NCBI RefSeq assembly: GCF_003752595.1
Contig: NZ_RKIJ01000009.1
Location: forward strand, 372,001 to 436,000
Direction: 5' to 3'
DNA: 64,000 nt
Source: Cellulomonas sp. PhB143
GTDB lineage: Bacteria > Actinomycetota > Actinomycetes > Actinomycetales > Cellulomonadaceae
Positions 53,667 through 62,975 of this stretch are shown in pieces (the first letter of the stretch is position 1; the number at the start of each line of letters is the position of its first letter). Position numbers and translations under genes: made by a program. A model generated the notes under the pieces. It saw only the letters and a list, made by a program, of their open reading frames with translations, ran no database searches and was not told where the DNA came from.

Positions 53667-54290
53667 ATGTCCGAGACGCGTACGACGCCCGCCACCGGCA
53701 CGCAGGTCACCGCACCGGACGGGTCACCGGCACCGCCGCGCCGCACCTACCTGCTCGTCGACGGCGAGAACATCGACGCCACGCTCGGCATGAGCGTCCT
53801 CAACCGCCGCCCGGCGCCCGAGGAGCGCCCGCGCTGGGACCGCATCGCGGACTTCGCGACCCGCCTCTGGGGCCAGCCCGTCACTCCCCTGTTCTTCCTC
53901 AACGCGACGTCGGGCCAGATGCCGATGCCGTTCGTGCAGGCGCTCCTCGCGATGGGCTACCGGCCGATCCCCGTCGCCGCGGAGGGCAACGAGAAGGTCG
54001 TCGACGTCGCGATCCAGCGCACCCTGGCCGCGATCGAGCCGCTCGACGGCGACGTCCTGCTCGCCAGCCACGACGGCGACTTCCTCCCCCAGATCGACTC
54101 CCTCGTCGGCGGCGACCGGCGCGTGGGCGTCGTGTGCTTCCGCGAGTTCGTCAACTCGCGGTTCGCCGAGCTCGCGAACCGGGGCCTGGAGTTCTTCGAC
54201 CTGGAGAGCGACATCGGCGCCTTCCAGGTGCCGCTGCCGCGCGTGCGGATCATCCCGATCGGCGAGTTCGACCCGACCCTCTACCTGTAG
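53667..54290 (+). CDS. NYN-domain protein (LabA/DUF88-like, putative ribonuclease)
   Basis: 207 residues with a PIN-like NYN fold. The acidic metal-binding residues are kept: LLVDGENIDATL (about 29-40), VDVAIQRTLAAI (about 113-124) and VLLASHDGDFLPQIDSL (about 130-146). Such proteins cleave RNA; the target is unknown. ATG 53667 is six bases after TAGGGT (53655-53660) with no Shine-Dalgarno sequence: leaderless. Only 63 bases separate it from the divergent amidotransferase-like gene. Confidence 0.9.
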   Translation: MSETRTTPATGTQVTAPDGSPAPPRRTYLLVDGENIDATLGMSVLNRRPAPEERPRWDRIADFATRLWGQPVTPLFFLNATSGQMPMPFVQALLAMGYRPIPVAAEGNEKVVDVAIQRTLAAIEPLDGDVLLASHDGDFLPQIDSLVGGDRRVGVVCFREFVNSRFAELANRGLEFFDLESDIGAFQVPLPRVRIIPIGEFDPTLYL

Positions 54291-54356
54291 CCGACGCCCG
54301 GCGCGCCGCCAGTCGACGTCCAGGAGGTTCCCAGGCTCGCGTCCCAGACTGGACGC

Positions 54357-55094
54357 ATGTCCAACCCCGAGGCACGGCTCGTCGTCGTCGACGACGAGCC
54401 CAACATCCGTGAGCTCCTCTCGACCTCGCTCCGTTTCGCCGGCTTCGAGGTCTTCGCCGCGGCCGACGGCGCCAGCGCGACGTCCCTGATCGAGGACACC
54501 TCCCCGGACCTGGTCGTCATGGACGTGATGCTGCCCGACATGGACGGGTTCACCGTCACGCGACGCCTGCGGGAGAAGGGCCGGCACACCCCGGTCCTGT
54601 TCCTCACCGCGCGCGACGACACCCAGGACAAGATCGCGGGGCTCACCGTCGGCGGCGACGACTACGTCACCAAGCCGTTCAGCCTCGAAGAGGTCGTCGC
54701 CCGCATCCGCGCGGTGCTGCGCCGCACGCACGTCGAGCCCGTCGACGAGGCCGTCCTGCGCGTCGGCGACCTGGAGATGGACGAGGACTCCTACGAGGTG
54801 CGCCGCGCCGGCCAGCCCGTCGACCTCTCCCCGACCGAGTTCAAGCTGCTGCGCTACCTGATGCTCAACGCCGGCCGGGTCCTGTCCAAGTCGCAGATCC
54901 TCGACCACGTGTGGCAGTACGACTGGGGCGGCGACGCGAACATCGTCGAGTCCTACATCTCCTACCTGCGGCGCAAGATCGACTCGGTCACGGTCACGGC
55001 CGACGACGGCTCCGTCACGCCCGTGACCCCGCTCATCCAGACCAAGCGGGGCGTCGGCTACCTGCTGCGCAAGCCGGCGGGCGGCCAGGGCTGA
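54357..55094 (+). CDS. Response regulator, OmpR/PhoP-like
   Basis: 245 residues: receiver domain (about 8-122) with phosphoacceptor Asp56 in VVMDVMLPDMDG, acidic pair VDDEP, Thr in FLTARDD and Lys in YVTKPFSLEEVVAR, then a winged-helix domain (about 140-240) with LSPTEFKLLRYLMLNAGRVLSKSQILDHVW. The DKIAGLTVGGDDYVTKPFSLEEVVARIR segment is close to mycobacterial PhoP. ATG 54357 is six bases after CAGACT, a weaker leaderless -10 box; the histidine kinase follows by two bases. Confidence 0.95.
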   Translation: MSNPEARLVVVDDEPNIRELLSTSLRFAGFEVFAAADGASATSLIEDTSPDLVVMDVMLPDMDGFTVTRRLREKGRHTPVLFLTARDDTQDKIAGLTVGGDDYVTKPFSLEEVVARIRAVLRRTHVEPVDEAVLRVGDLEMDEDSYEVRRAGQPVDLSPTEFKLLRYLMLNAGRVLSKSQILDHVWQYDWGGDANIVESYISYLRRKIDSVTVTADDGSVTPVTPLIQTKRGVGYLLRKPAGGQG

Positions 55095-55096
55095 AG

Positions 55097-56722
55097 ATGT
55101 CCGTCGTGCTGGGGCGCGCCGTGCCCACGCGCTGGTCGTGGCTCGCCCGCCTGCCCCTGCGCACGCGGCTGGTCGCGATCATCACGCTGCTCCTCGCCGC
55201 CGGGCTGGGCGCCGCGGCGCTGCTGACCACCACCGTCGTCAGCGGCTACCTCGTCGACCAGGTGGACCGCCAGCTCGACTCGACGGCGAGCGTCGTCGCG
55301 AACGGCGCCGAGGGGGCCGGGACGAGCGCCGACGCCCAGGACGTGCTGCCGAGCGACTACTTCGTGCTGTACCGGCTCACGGACGGCCAGGTCGTCCCGG
55401 TCTACCGCGAGGAGACGGTCGCGCGGTACGGCGCGCCGCGCATCCCCTCCTACTCCTACCCGGAGCTCGAGGCGATGCACAACCAGCCGTTCACCGTCCC
55501 GGCCGTCGCTCCCCCGGGCACGACGCCGCCCGACCTCACCGAGTGGCGCGTCATGCCGCTGGTCAAGCGCAGCGCCGACGGCCAGTACCTCGGCAGCGCC
55601 TACGTCGCGCTCCCGCTGACGGGGATCCACCGGACGGTCAAGATCCTCGGCACCACCCTGGCGCTCAGCGGCCTGGCGATCGCCCTGCTGGGCGGCCTCG
55701 TGGCGCACCTGCTGGTCAAGCGCGAGCTGCGCCCGCTGCGCGAGATCGAGGTCACCGCGGCGGGCATCGCCGCCGGCGACCTCGCCCGCCGCGTGCGGCC
55801 CGCGCCCCCCAGCACGGAGGTGGGCTCGCTCGCCGAGTCGCTCAACGCGATGCTCACCCACATCGAGCAGGCCTTCGCGGCGTCCGAGGCGTCCGAGGCG
55901 CGCATGCGCCGCTTCGTCGCCGACGCCAGCCACGAGCTGCGCACCCCCGTCGCGACGATCCGCGGCTACGGCGAGCTGTACCGGATGGGTGCCCTGACCG
56001 AGCGGGACCAGCTCGACGACACCATGGCACGCATCGAGGACTCCGCCACGCGCATGGGCCGGCTCGTCGGCGACCTGCTCTCGCTCGCCCGCCTCGACGA
56101 GGGCCGCCCGGTGCGGTCGGAGCCCGTCGACGTGGTGCGCCTCGCGCGGGACGCCGCGCAGGACCTGCACGCCCTCGACCCCACCCGCGCGGTGCGGGTG
56201 ATCACCCCGGGCGGGGACGCGTCGTCGGGCACGTCGTCGGGCACCTCGTCGGGCACGGAGCCCGTCCTCGTGACGGGCGACGAGGACCGGCTGCGCCAGG
56301 TGTTCGCGAACCTCATCGGCAACGTCGCGCGGCACACGCCGGCGGGGACGCCCGCGGAGATCCTCGTCGAGCCCGGGGTCGCGCCGGTCGGGGCGATGCC
56401 GGGCCAGGTGCCCGGCGCGGAGGCGGCGGACGCCGCGACCGGGACCGCGGTGCGGGTCTCGGTGCGCGACCACGGCCCCGGCGTCGCGCCCGAGCACGCG
56501 GCCCGCATCTTCGAACGGTTCTACCGCGCGGACTCCTCCCGCACCCGCGAGTCGGGCGGGTCGGGGCTCGGCATGGCGATCGTCGCCGCCATCGTCGGGG
56601 CCCACCACGGGCACGTCGAGGTCGCCGAGACGCCCGTGCACGGCCTGACCGTGCACGTGACCCTGCCCGCGGCCCGTTACGATTCGGGTTCGTCGCACCA
56701 GAGCACCGCGCCGCGGACGTAG
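55097..56722 (+). CDS. Sensor histidine kinase, PhoR-like
   Basis: 541 residues. Two membrane helices (about 22-45 and 178-200) bound an extracytoplasmic sensor of about 130 residues; then HAMP (about 205-258), the dimerisation domain with His279 in DASHELRTPVATIRGY, and the HATPase with N-box VFANLIGNVARHTP, G1 DHGPGVAPEHAARIFERFYR and G2 GGSGLGMAIV. A tandem SSGT repeat (about 375-387) is inserted just before the N-box region. Starts two bases after the regulator stop, so both are made from one mRNA. Confidence 0.94.
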   Translation: MSVVLGRAVPTRWSWLARLPLRTRLVAIITLLLAAGLGAAALLTTTVVSGYLVDQVDRQLDSTASVVANGAEGAGTSADAQDVLPSDYFVLYRLTDGQVVPVYREETVARYGAPRIPSYSYPELEAMHNQPFTVPAVAPPGTTPPDLTEWRVMPLVKRSADGQYLGSAYVALPLTGIHRTVKILGTTLALSGLAIALLGGLVAHLLVKRELRPLREIEVTAAGIAAGDLARRVRPAPPSTEVGSLAESLNAMLTHIEQAFAASEASEARMRRFVADASHELRTPVATIRGYGELYRMGALTERDQLDDTMARIEDSATRMGRLVGDLLSLARLDEGRPVRSEPVDVVRLARDAAQDLHALDPTRAVRVITPGGDASSGTSSGTSSGTEPVLVTGDEDRLRQVFANLIGNVARHTPAGTPAEILVEPGVAPVGAMPGQVPGAEAADAATGTAVRVSVRDHGPGVAPEHAARIFERFYRADSSRTRESGGSGLGMAIVAAIVGAHHGHVEVAETPVHGLTVHVTLPAARYDSGSSHQSTAPRT

Positions 56723-56796
56723 GCTCGGGAACGACGGGACGCGCGTCACACCGGCCGCGTCGCCACAGGGAAAGTCACCGCGAAGAAGGCTGATTC

Positions 56797-57510
56797 ATGG
56801 GCGTCGACACGTCGGACGCACCGCAGTGGTTCCTCTCGTCCTGGACGCGCAGCGTCCTCGACGCCGGGGCGACCGCGCCGGAGGACGAGATCCGCGACGC
56901 CGGGTGCCGGCTCCTGCGCTCGTGGACCGGCCCGGAGCGCCACTTCCACAACGTCAAGCACCTCGGTGACGTGCTGCGCCGCGTGGACGAGCTGTCCCAG
57001 GAGACCCACGACCCCGACCTCGTGCGCCTGGCCGCGTGGTACCACGGGGTCGTGTTCGACGCCGCGGACAAGGCCGCGTACGCGAACAAGGGCGGCGAGG
57101 ACGCGTCGGCGAGCGCCGTGCGGGCCTTCGCCGAGCTGCACGAGCTGGGGGTGCCCGAGGCCTCCGCCCGCCGGGTCGCCGCCCTCGTCAACGCCCTCGT
57201 GCGGCACGCCCCCGACCCGGCCGACTTCGACTGCGCCGTGCTCTGCGACGCCGACCTGGCCGTGCTCGCCGCCGAGCCCCAGCGGTACAAGGCCTACCTG
57301 CAGGACGTGCGCGACGAGTACGCGCACATCCCGCGCGCCGACTACGTGCAGGCGCGCATCGCGATCCTCAGCAAGCTGCTCGGGCGCCCGAGCCTGTTCA
57401 GCAGCCCGCTCGGCGCCGCGTGGGAGGAGCCGGCCCGGCAGAACCTCGGCGCCGAGCTGCAGCGGCTGCGCAAGGAGGAGCGGACGCTGCACGCGCCCGC
57501 GGCGCACTGA
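56797..57510 (+). CDS. HD-domain-like protein with HD replaced by HG
   Basis: 237 residues. Fits the COG4339-type HD superfamily: RHFHNVKHLGDVLRRVDEL (about 48-66), AAWYHGVVFDAADKAAYANKGGEDASA (about 85-111), CDADLAVLAAEPQRYKAYLQDVRDEYAHIP (about 150-179). In this group the metal-binding doublet is usually HD; here it reads HG in AAWYHG, so a phosphohydrolase role is uncertain. The Glu/Asp downstream (GGEDAS, CDAD) are kept. Weak ribosome site GAAGAAGG. Confidence 0.82.
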   Translation: MGVDTSDAPQWFLSSWTRSVLDAGATAPEDEIRDAGCRLLRSWTGPERHFHNVKHLGDVLRRVDELSQETHDPDLVRLAAWYHGVVFDAADKAAYANKGGEDASASAVRAFAELHELGVPEASARRVAALVNALVRHAPDPADFDCAVLCDADLAVLAAEPQRYKAYLQDVRDEYAHIPRADYVQARIAILSKLLGRPSLFSSPLGAAWEEPARQNLGAELQRLRKEERTLHAPAAH

Positions 57511-57652
57511 CGGCGCGGGCCGCGGCCGCCCACAGCCGGCCCGGACCGCACCCCGCCCCACAGGTGGCGCACACCGCTGCCCGACGGCGCGGCCGCGCCC
57601 CTAGCGTCCTTCCTGCCCCGAGAGCCGGGGCCGTCGCACGGAAGGACACCCC

Positions 57653-57946
57653 ATGAGCACGTACGAGGTCGACAGCGCCCGCATCGCCCAGGCCGGGGGC
57701 GCGGTGAGCGGCTCCGTCGCCGCGATCCGCTCCGAGGTCGCCGCCATGATGCGTCACCTGCAGGACCTGCAGACGGTCTGGCGCGGCGGCGCCGCGACCG
57801 CGTTCGGCGGGGTGATGGCGCAGTGGCAGGCGACGCAGGTCCAGGTCGAGGCCTCGCTCGACGACATCACCGCCGCGCTCGCGAGCGCCGCCCAGACCTA
57901 CGAGGACGCCGAGGCGCAGACCGCGCGGATGTTCTCCGCGCGGTAG
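57653..57946 (+). CDS. WXG100-family (ESAT-6-like) protein
   Basis: 97 residues forming the helix-turn-helix hairpin of type VII secretion substrates: helix 1 about 5-42 (IAQAGGAVSGSVAAIRSEVAAMMRHLQDLQTV), the WxG turn at Trp43-Gly45 (VWRGGAA), helix 2 about 46-92, and a Y-x-x-x-D/E-like signal YEDAE near the C-terminus. Secreted in the ESX/T7SS pathway or kept as a dimer. A TAGCGT box lies at 57602-57607, then GGAAGGA as ribosome site. No EccC or other T7SS gene is visible here. Confidence 0.92.
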   Translation: MSTYEVDSARIAQAGGAVSGSVAAIRSEVAAMMRHLQDLQTVWRGGAATAFGGVMAQWQATQVQVEASLDDITAALASAAQTYEDAEAQTARMFSAR

Positions 57947-57977
57947 CGGGCGGCCACCACGTGGCCGGGCGGCCGGG

Positions 57978-58670
57978 TCAGACGGCCATGGCCGCCCGGA
58001 CCCCCGCCTCGGCCCTCTCGCCCCCGGCGCCGCTGCTCGCGACGCGTCCCGACTCGAGCACCACGTACCGGTCAGCGGCGCCGAGCGCGAACCCGACGTG
58101 CTGCTCGACCAGGAGCACGGAGAGGTCTCCCGCGTCGGTCAGCGCCACGATCGCGTCCTCGATCTCGGTGACCACCGAGGGCTGGATGCCCTCGGTGGGC
58201 TCGTCGAGGATCAGCAGCCGCGGGCCGGTGACCAGGGCGCGGGCGATCGCGAGCTGCTGGCGCTGGCCGCCCGAGAGCAGGCCGGCACGGCGCCCGAGCA
58301 GCCCGCGCAACGCCGGGAAGAGGTCGAGCGCCTCGTCCGTGCGTGCGGCCCCGTCGCGCCGCGTGTCCGCGACGAGCCGCAGGTTCTCCCGCGCGGTCAG
58401 GTCGCCGAACGCCTGCTGCCCCTGCGGGACGTACGCCAGCCCGGCGGCGACCCGGCGGAAGGTCGGCATCCGCGTGATGTCCTCGCCGTCGAGCAGGACC
58501 GCGCCACGGCGCGGGCGCAGCAGACCGACGACGGTGCGCAGCAGCGTCGTCTTGCCCGCGCCGTTGTGCCCGAGGACCGCCGCGACGCCGCCGGTCGGCA
58601 CCGACACGTCCACCCCGTGCAGCACGCTCGACCGGTCGTACCCGGCGTGCACCCCCTGGACCTCGAGCAT
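57978..58670 (-). CDS. urtE: Urea ABC transporter ATP-binding protein UrtE
   Basis: 230 residues, one of the two ATPases of the UrtABCDE urea importer (branched-chain-amino-acid LivF type). Seen: LGHNGAGKTTLLR (Walker A about 33-41), VPQGQQAFGDLTARENL, LLSGGQRQQLAIARAL, LLILDEPTEGIQPSVV and LLVEQHVGFAL. TEGIQPS is the usual UrtE variant of the D-loop region. The ATG shares a base with the urtD stop. Last gene of the operon. Confidence 0.93.
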   Translation of the reverse strand: MLEVQGVHAGYDRSSVLHGVDVSVPTGGVAAVLGHNGAGKTTLLRTVVGLLRPRRGAVLLDGEDITRMPTFRRVAAGLAYVPQGQQAFGDLTARENLRLVADTRRDGAARTDEALDLFPALRGLLGRRAGLLSGGQRQQLAIARALVTGPRLLILDEPTEGIQPSVVTEIEDAIVALTDAGDLSVLLVEQHVGFALGAADRYVVLESGRVASSGAGGERAEAGVRAAMAV

Positions 58671-59530
58671 CACTCCTCCTCCGTCCCGCGCGACGCGCGT
58701 CGTCCGGCCCGGCGCGCTCCGCGGGTCGCGCCCGCCGCGCCGAGATACACCTCTTGCACGCGCGGGTCGGCCTGGACCTGCGCGTACGTCCCCTCCGAGA
58801 GCACCCTGCCCAGGTGCAGCACCGTCACCGAGCTGGCGAACGCGCGCAGGAACTCCATGTCGTGCTCGACGACCACGACGGTCCGCTGCGCCCCGACGGC
58901 CTGCAGGAGCCGGCCCGTCTGCTCGCGCTCCGCCTGGCTCATCCCGGCGACCGGCTCGTCGAGGAGCAGGAGCCTCGAGTCCTGGACGAGGAGCATGCCG
59001 ATCTCGAGCCACTGCTTCTGACCGTGCGCGAGCACGCCCGCGAGGACGTCCCGCGCGGCGGTGAGGCCGATCGTCTCGAGCGCCTGCTCCACGACCTCCG
59101 GCACGGACCGGCGCCGGCGCAGCCGTTCGACGGGTCCGCGCCGGGCGCCGGCCGCGATGTCGAGGTTCTCGAGGACGCTGAGCTCCTCGAACACGCTCGC
59201 GGTCTGGAACGTGCGCCCGACGCCCGCGCGGGCGATCCGGTGCTCGCGCCGGCCGAGCAGCTCGGTCCGCCCGAACTGCACGGACCCGCTCGCCCGGGCG
59301 AGCCCGGTGATCGCGTCGACGATCGTGGTCTTGCCCGCTCCGTTGGGTCCGATGAGGAAGCGCAGGTCGCCCTGCGTGACCGTCAGGTCCACGCCGTCGA
59401 CCGCGACGAACCCGTCGAACTCGACCCGCAGGCCGCGGACCTCCAGGTAGTCGTGGCGGAACCGTTCGTCGTCGGTGCCGAGGACCTCCTCGGCGGCGGA
59501 CAGGTCGATCGTGGCGTCACCGGTCGTCAT
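58670..59530 (-). CDS. urtD: Urea ABC transporter ATP-binding protein UrtD
   Basis: 286 residues, LivG-type ATPase of the urea importer. Seen: [40 protein letters not shown], an altered signature LAHGQKQWLEIGMLLVQ (the usual LSGGQ reads LAHGQ, as in other UrtD/LivG proteins), LLLLDEPVAGMS and VVVVEHDMEFLR. ATG 59530 has GGAAGGAG upstream within the end of urtC, so the two genes overlap by 14 bases. The C-terminal tail after YLGA is basic. Confidence 0.94.
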   Translation of the reverse strand: MTTGDATIDLSAAEEVLGTDDERFRHDYLEVRGLRVEFDGFVAVDGVDLTVTQGDLRFLIGPNGAGKTTIVDAITGLARASGSVQFGRTELLGRREHRIARAGVGRTFQTASVFEELSVLENLDIAAGARRGPVERLRRRRSVPEVVEQALETIGLTAARDVLAGVLAHGQKQWLEIGMLLVQDSRLLLLDEPVAGMSQAEREQTGRLLQAVGAQRTVVVVEHDMEFLRAFASSVTVLHLGRVLSEGTYAQVQADPRVQEVYLGAAGATRGARRAGRRASRGTEEE

Positions 59531-60746
59531 GGCGCGCTCCTTCCGTGGCGAGGGCGGGCTCGTGGGGCGCAGCGGTCTCGGCCGGTTCGGCAGGGTCGCC
59601 GGACGGCGCCCCGGGATCGTCGGACCGGTCGGGAGCGGCCGCGTCACCGGGGGCGTCGTCGGTCGCCGAACGCCGGCGGCGCCGGACGCGCAGCGACGCG
59701 AGACCGCCCGGGAGGAAGGCGACGACCACGATGAACAGCGCCCCCTGGAGGTAGATCCACCCGGAGGGGAAGCTCTCCGACAGGCTGGTCTGCGCCCAGC
59801 TGACCGCGACGGCCCCGAGCACCGGGCCGAGCAGGGTGGCCCGGCCGCCGATGGCGACGCCGACGAGGAAGCCGATCGACGGGACGACGCCGATGTCCGC
59901 CGGGGAGATGATGCCGACGATCGGCACGAACAGCGCCCCGCCGACCGCCGCCATGACGGCCGCCACCACGTACGCGACGACCTTCACGCGCGCCGGGTCG
60001 TAGCCGAGGAAGCGCACGCGGTTCTCCTGGTCGCGCACGGCGACCAGGAGCTGCCCGTACCGGGAGACCATGAGCTGGCGCGCGACGAGCACCATGACGA
60101 GCAGCGTCGCGGCGGCGACGTAGTAGAGCATCAGCTTGTTCGCGGGGTCGTTCAGGTCGTAGCCGAAGAACCCGCGGAAGCCGTTGAGCCCGTTGGTGCC
60201 GCCCGTCGTCTGCTGCTGGCCGACGAGGAGGATCGCGAACGCCGCGGCGAGCGCCTGCGACAGGATCGCGAAGTACGCCCCGCGCACGCGCCGCGTGAAC
60301 ACGGCGAGGCCGAGCACGGCCGAGACGAGGGCCGGGACCGCGACGATCAGCACGACCGTCAGCACGGGCGAGCGCAGCGGCTCCCACCACGCCGGCACCG
60401 TGCCGTCGCCGTAGAGCGACATGAAGTCGGGCACGCCGCCCGGCCCGGCGTCGGCGAGCTTGAGGTGCATCGCCATGAGGTAGCCGCCGATGCCGAAGTA
60501 GACGCCCTGGCCGAGCGTGAGCATCCCGCCGCGCCCCCATGCGAGCCCGATGCCGACCGCGACCATCGCGAGGCACAGGAACTTGGCGAGCAGGTCGAGC
60601 CGGAACACGGACAGGGTGGCGGGGGCGACGAGGAACAGGAGCACCGCCGCGACGGCGACGCCGGCGAGCAGGCGGGCACGCGGCGAGGCCGTGACCCGGC
60701 CGACCATCCCCTGGACGCCCGTGGCGCGGGCGGTCCGGGCGCTCAT
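59517..60746 (-). CDS. urtC: Urea ABC transporter permease UrtC
   Basis: 409 residues, LivM-type permease with 8-10 hydrophobic helices. Seen: KFLCLAMVAVGIGLAWGRGGMLTLGQGVYFGIGGYLMAMHL (the UrtC signature around residues 55-95), LSQALAAAFAILLVGQQQTTGGTNGLNGF, RVRFLGYDPARVKVVAYVVAAVMAAVGGALFVP, and the C-terminal LQGALFIVVVAFLPGG followed by a long acidic tail. ATG 60746 overlaps the urtB stop (ATGA). Confidence 0.95.
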   Translation of the reverse strand: MSARTARATGVQGMVGRVTASPRARLLAGVAVAAVLLFLVAPATLSVFRLDLLAKFLCLAMVAVGIGLAWGRGGMLTLGQGVYFGIGGYLMAMHLKLADAGPGGVPDFMSLYGDGTVPAWWEPLRSPVLTVVLIVAVPALVSAVLGLAVFTRRVRGAYFAILSQALAAAFAILLVGQQQTTGGTNGLNGFRGFFGYDLNDPANKLMLYYVAAATLLVMVLVARQLMVSRYGQLLVAVRDQENRVRFLGYDPARVKVVAYVVAAVMAAVGGALFVPIVGIISPADIGVVPSIGFLVGVAIGGRATLLGPVLGAVAVSWAQTSLSESFPSGWIYLQGALFIVVVAFLPGGLASLRVRRRRRSATDDAPGDAAAPDRSDDPGAPSGDPAEPAETAAPHEPALATEGARHDDR

Positions 60747-61627
60747 GCGAGGCTCCTCGTGCGGACCGAGACGAGCCCCTGCGGGCGCACCTGCAGGAAC
60801 GCGACGACCACGACGAAGACCAGCACCTTGGCGATGCTCGCCGTCGTCGAGTACTCGAACGTCGCCTGCAGCAGGCCGAGGGCGAACGCCGCGACGACGG
60901 TGCCCTTGATCTGCCCGATGCCGCCGGCGACGACCACGAGGAACGCGTCGACGATGTAGCCGGTCCCGAGCGTCGGGCCGATCGAGCCCAGCAGCGTCAG
61001 GGCGACGCCCGCGACCCCGGCGACGCCCGAGCCGATGAAGAACGTGAGCCGGTCGGTGCGGCGCGAGGAGATGCCGCTGGACTCGGCGAGGTCGCGGTTC
61101 TGCACGACGGCGCGGATCCGGCGCCCGAGCGGGGTCAGGCGCAGCGTCATGGCCAGCGCCGCCACGCAGGCGAGCGCCAGCACGAGGATGAACACGCGGC
61201 TGCGGGGCACGTCGGCCCCCAGGATGCTGACCGCGCCGCCGAGCCAGGACGGCGCCCGGACGTCGACGTTCGGTGCGCCGAAGATGTCGCGCGCCGCCTG
61301 CTGCAGGACCAGCGCGACGCCCCAGGTCACCAGCAGCGTGTCGAGGGGCCTGCGGTACATGCGCGAGATCAGGGTCGTCTCGAGGACCAGGCCCATGAGG
61401 CCACCCACGAGGAATCCGACGACGAGGGAGACGAGGAGCGAGACACCCACGTTCGAGATGATGCCCTGGACGACGTAGGCGGTGTACGCCCCGGCCATCA
61501 TGAACTCGCCGTGGGCCATGTTGATGACCCCCATCTGGCCGAACGTGAGCGACAGCCCGAGGGCTGCGAGCAGCAGGACCGAGCCGAGGCTGGCTCCTGC
61601 GAAGAGCTGGGAGAAGAGCACGTCCAT
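60743..61627 (-). CDS. urtB: Urea ABC transporter permease UrtB
   Basis: 294 residues, LivH-type permease with about eight helices: GSVLLLAALGLSLTFGQMGVINMAHGEFMMAGAY (about 15-48, the LivH motif), VGGLMGLVLETTLISRMYRRPLDTLLVTWGVALVLQQAARDIFG, GRRIRAVVQNRDLAESSGISSRRTDRLTFFIGSG, IDAFLVVVAGG and RPQGLV at the end. Urea is taken up from nanomolar to micromolar levels. A stem-loop separates it from urtA. Confidence 0.95.
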   Translation of the reverse strand: MDVLFSQLFAGASLGSVLLLAALGLSLTFGQMGVINMAHGEFMMAGAYTAYVVQGIISNVGVSLLVSLVVGFLVGGLMGLVLETTLISRMYRRPLDTLLVTWGVALVLQQAARDIFGAPNVDVRAPSWLGGAVSILGADVPRSRVFILVLALACVAALAMTLRLTPLGRRIRAVVQNRDLAESSGISSRRTDRLTFFIGSGVAGVAGVALTLLGSIGPTLGTGYIVDAFLVVVAGGIGQIKGTVVAAFALGLLQATFEYSTTASIAKVLVFVVVVAFLQVRPQGLVSVRTRSLA

Positions 61628-61676
61628 CGGGTGCGCCTTTCGGGAGACGGGGACCTGCCTGCGGCACCGGGCCGCG

Positions 61677-61708
61677 CTCCCGCGCCGGGCGTTCGCCCGG
61701 CGCGGGAG
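61677..61708 (-). terminator. Stem-loop between urtA and urtB (attenuator-like)
   Basis: CTCCCGCGCCGGGCG (61677-61691) is an exact complement of 61694-61708. It sits 8 bases after the urtA stop, before urtB, and probably lets much more urtA than urtBCDE mRNA persist, as is usual for binding-protein genes. Confidence 0.65.
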
Positions 61709-61715
61709 GATGGGG

Positions 61716-62975
61716 TCAGGACAGGCCGTCGGCCCAGTCGTAGCCCTTGAGGAACGGGTCCGGGGCGATGGGGCCGTCGGAGCTCCACTCGGTGTGGATG
61801 AGGCCGTCGGCGCCGATCTTGCCGACCAGAGCGGTCTTGGCGACGTGGTGGTTCTCCCCGTCGACCGTGACGGTGCCCTCAGGGGCGTCGAACGAGACGC
61901 CGTCCGCCGCGGCCTGCACGTCCGGGACGGCGAACGACTTCGCCTTCTCGACCATGTTCTTCCACAGGTACAGCGACGTGTACGCCGCCTCCATCGGGTC
62001 GGACGTCACGCGGTCGTCGCCGTACTTCGCCTTGAAGTCCTTGACGAAGGTCGCGTTCTCAGGGCTGTCGATGGTCTGGTAGTAGTTCCAGGCCGTGAGC
62101 TGGCCCTCGACGTTGTCGACGCCGATGCCGCCGACCTCCTCCTCGGCGATCGACACCGAGAGCACGGGCATCGCGTCGGCCGTGAGGCCGGCGTTCTTGT
62201 ACTCCTTGAAGAACGCCACGTTCGAGTCGCCGTTGAGCGTGTTGAAGACGGCGTCGGCGCCGGCGGCCTTGACCTTGTTGACGATGGTCGAGAAGTCCGT
62301 GTGGCCCAGCGGGGCGTACTCCTCGCCGACGACGGTCATGCCGTTCGCCTTCGCGTACGCGTTGATCTCCTTGTTCGCGGTGCGCGGGAAGACGTAGTCG
62401 GACCCGACGAGGAACAGGGTCTTGGCGCCCTGCTCCTTGAGGTAGTCGAGCGCCGGGACGATCTGCTGGTTGGTCGTCGCGCCGGTGTAGAAGATGTTCG
62501 GCGAGGCCTCCAGCCCCTCGTACTGCACGGGGTAGAACAGCAGGGCGTCGTCGCCCTCGAACACCGGGAGCATCGCCTTGCGCGACGCGGACGTCCAGCC
62601 GCCGAAGACCGCGGCGACGCAGTCGCTGGTGATGAGCTTCTGCGCCTTCTCCGCGAACACGGTGGGCTCGGAGGCACCGTCCTCGGAGACGATGTCGAGC
62701 TGCTTGCCGAGCACGCCGCCGTCGGCGTTGATCTCGTCCGCGGCCATCTGGAGGGAGTCGTGGACGGTCTGCTCGGAGATCGCCATCGTGCCGGAGAGGG
62801 AGTTGAGGAAGCCGATCTTCACCGAGTCGCCAGAGGTGTCGACGCAGCTGGTGCCGCCCGACGCCGAGGCGTCCGACGTGCCGGCGGCGTCGGTCTTGGC
62901 GCCGCAGGCGCTGAGGGCGAGGGCGAGGACGGCGATCGCCGCGGGCGCGATGCGCCGAGAGGTCTTGGGGTCCAC
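61716..62975 (-). CDS. urtA: Urea-binding lipoprotein UrtA
   Basis: 419 residues, the extracytoplasmic urea receptor. Signal peptide with lipobox LSAC, lipid-anchored Cys24, then a linker and a type I periplasmic-binding fold: [96 protein letters not shown] and YPVQYEG are UrtA-type signatures. GTG 62975 has AAGGAG upstream. First gene of urtABCDE, facing ureD in the same direction 238 bases away. Confidence 0.96.
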   Translation of the reverse strand: MDPKTSRRIAPAAIAVLALALSACGAKTDAAGTSDASASGGTSCVDTSGDSVKIGFLNSLSGTMAISEQTVHDSLQMAADEINADGGVLGKQLDIVSEDGASEPTVFAEKAQKLITSDCVAAVFGGWTSASRKAMLPVFEGDDALLFYPVQYEGLEASPNIFYTGATTNQQIVPALDYLKEQGAKTLFLVGSDYVFPRTANKEINAYAKANGMTVVGEEYAPLGHTDFSTIVNKVKAAGADAVFNTLNGDSNVAFFKEYKNAGLTADAMPVLSVSIAEEEVGGIGVDNVEGQLTAWNYYQTIDSPENATFVKDFKAKYGDDRVTSDPMEAAYTSLYLWKNMVEKAKSFAVPDVQAAADGVSFDAPEGTVTVDGENHHVAKTALVGKIGADGLIHTEWSSDGPIAPDPFLKGYDWADGLS

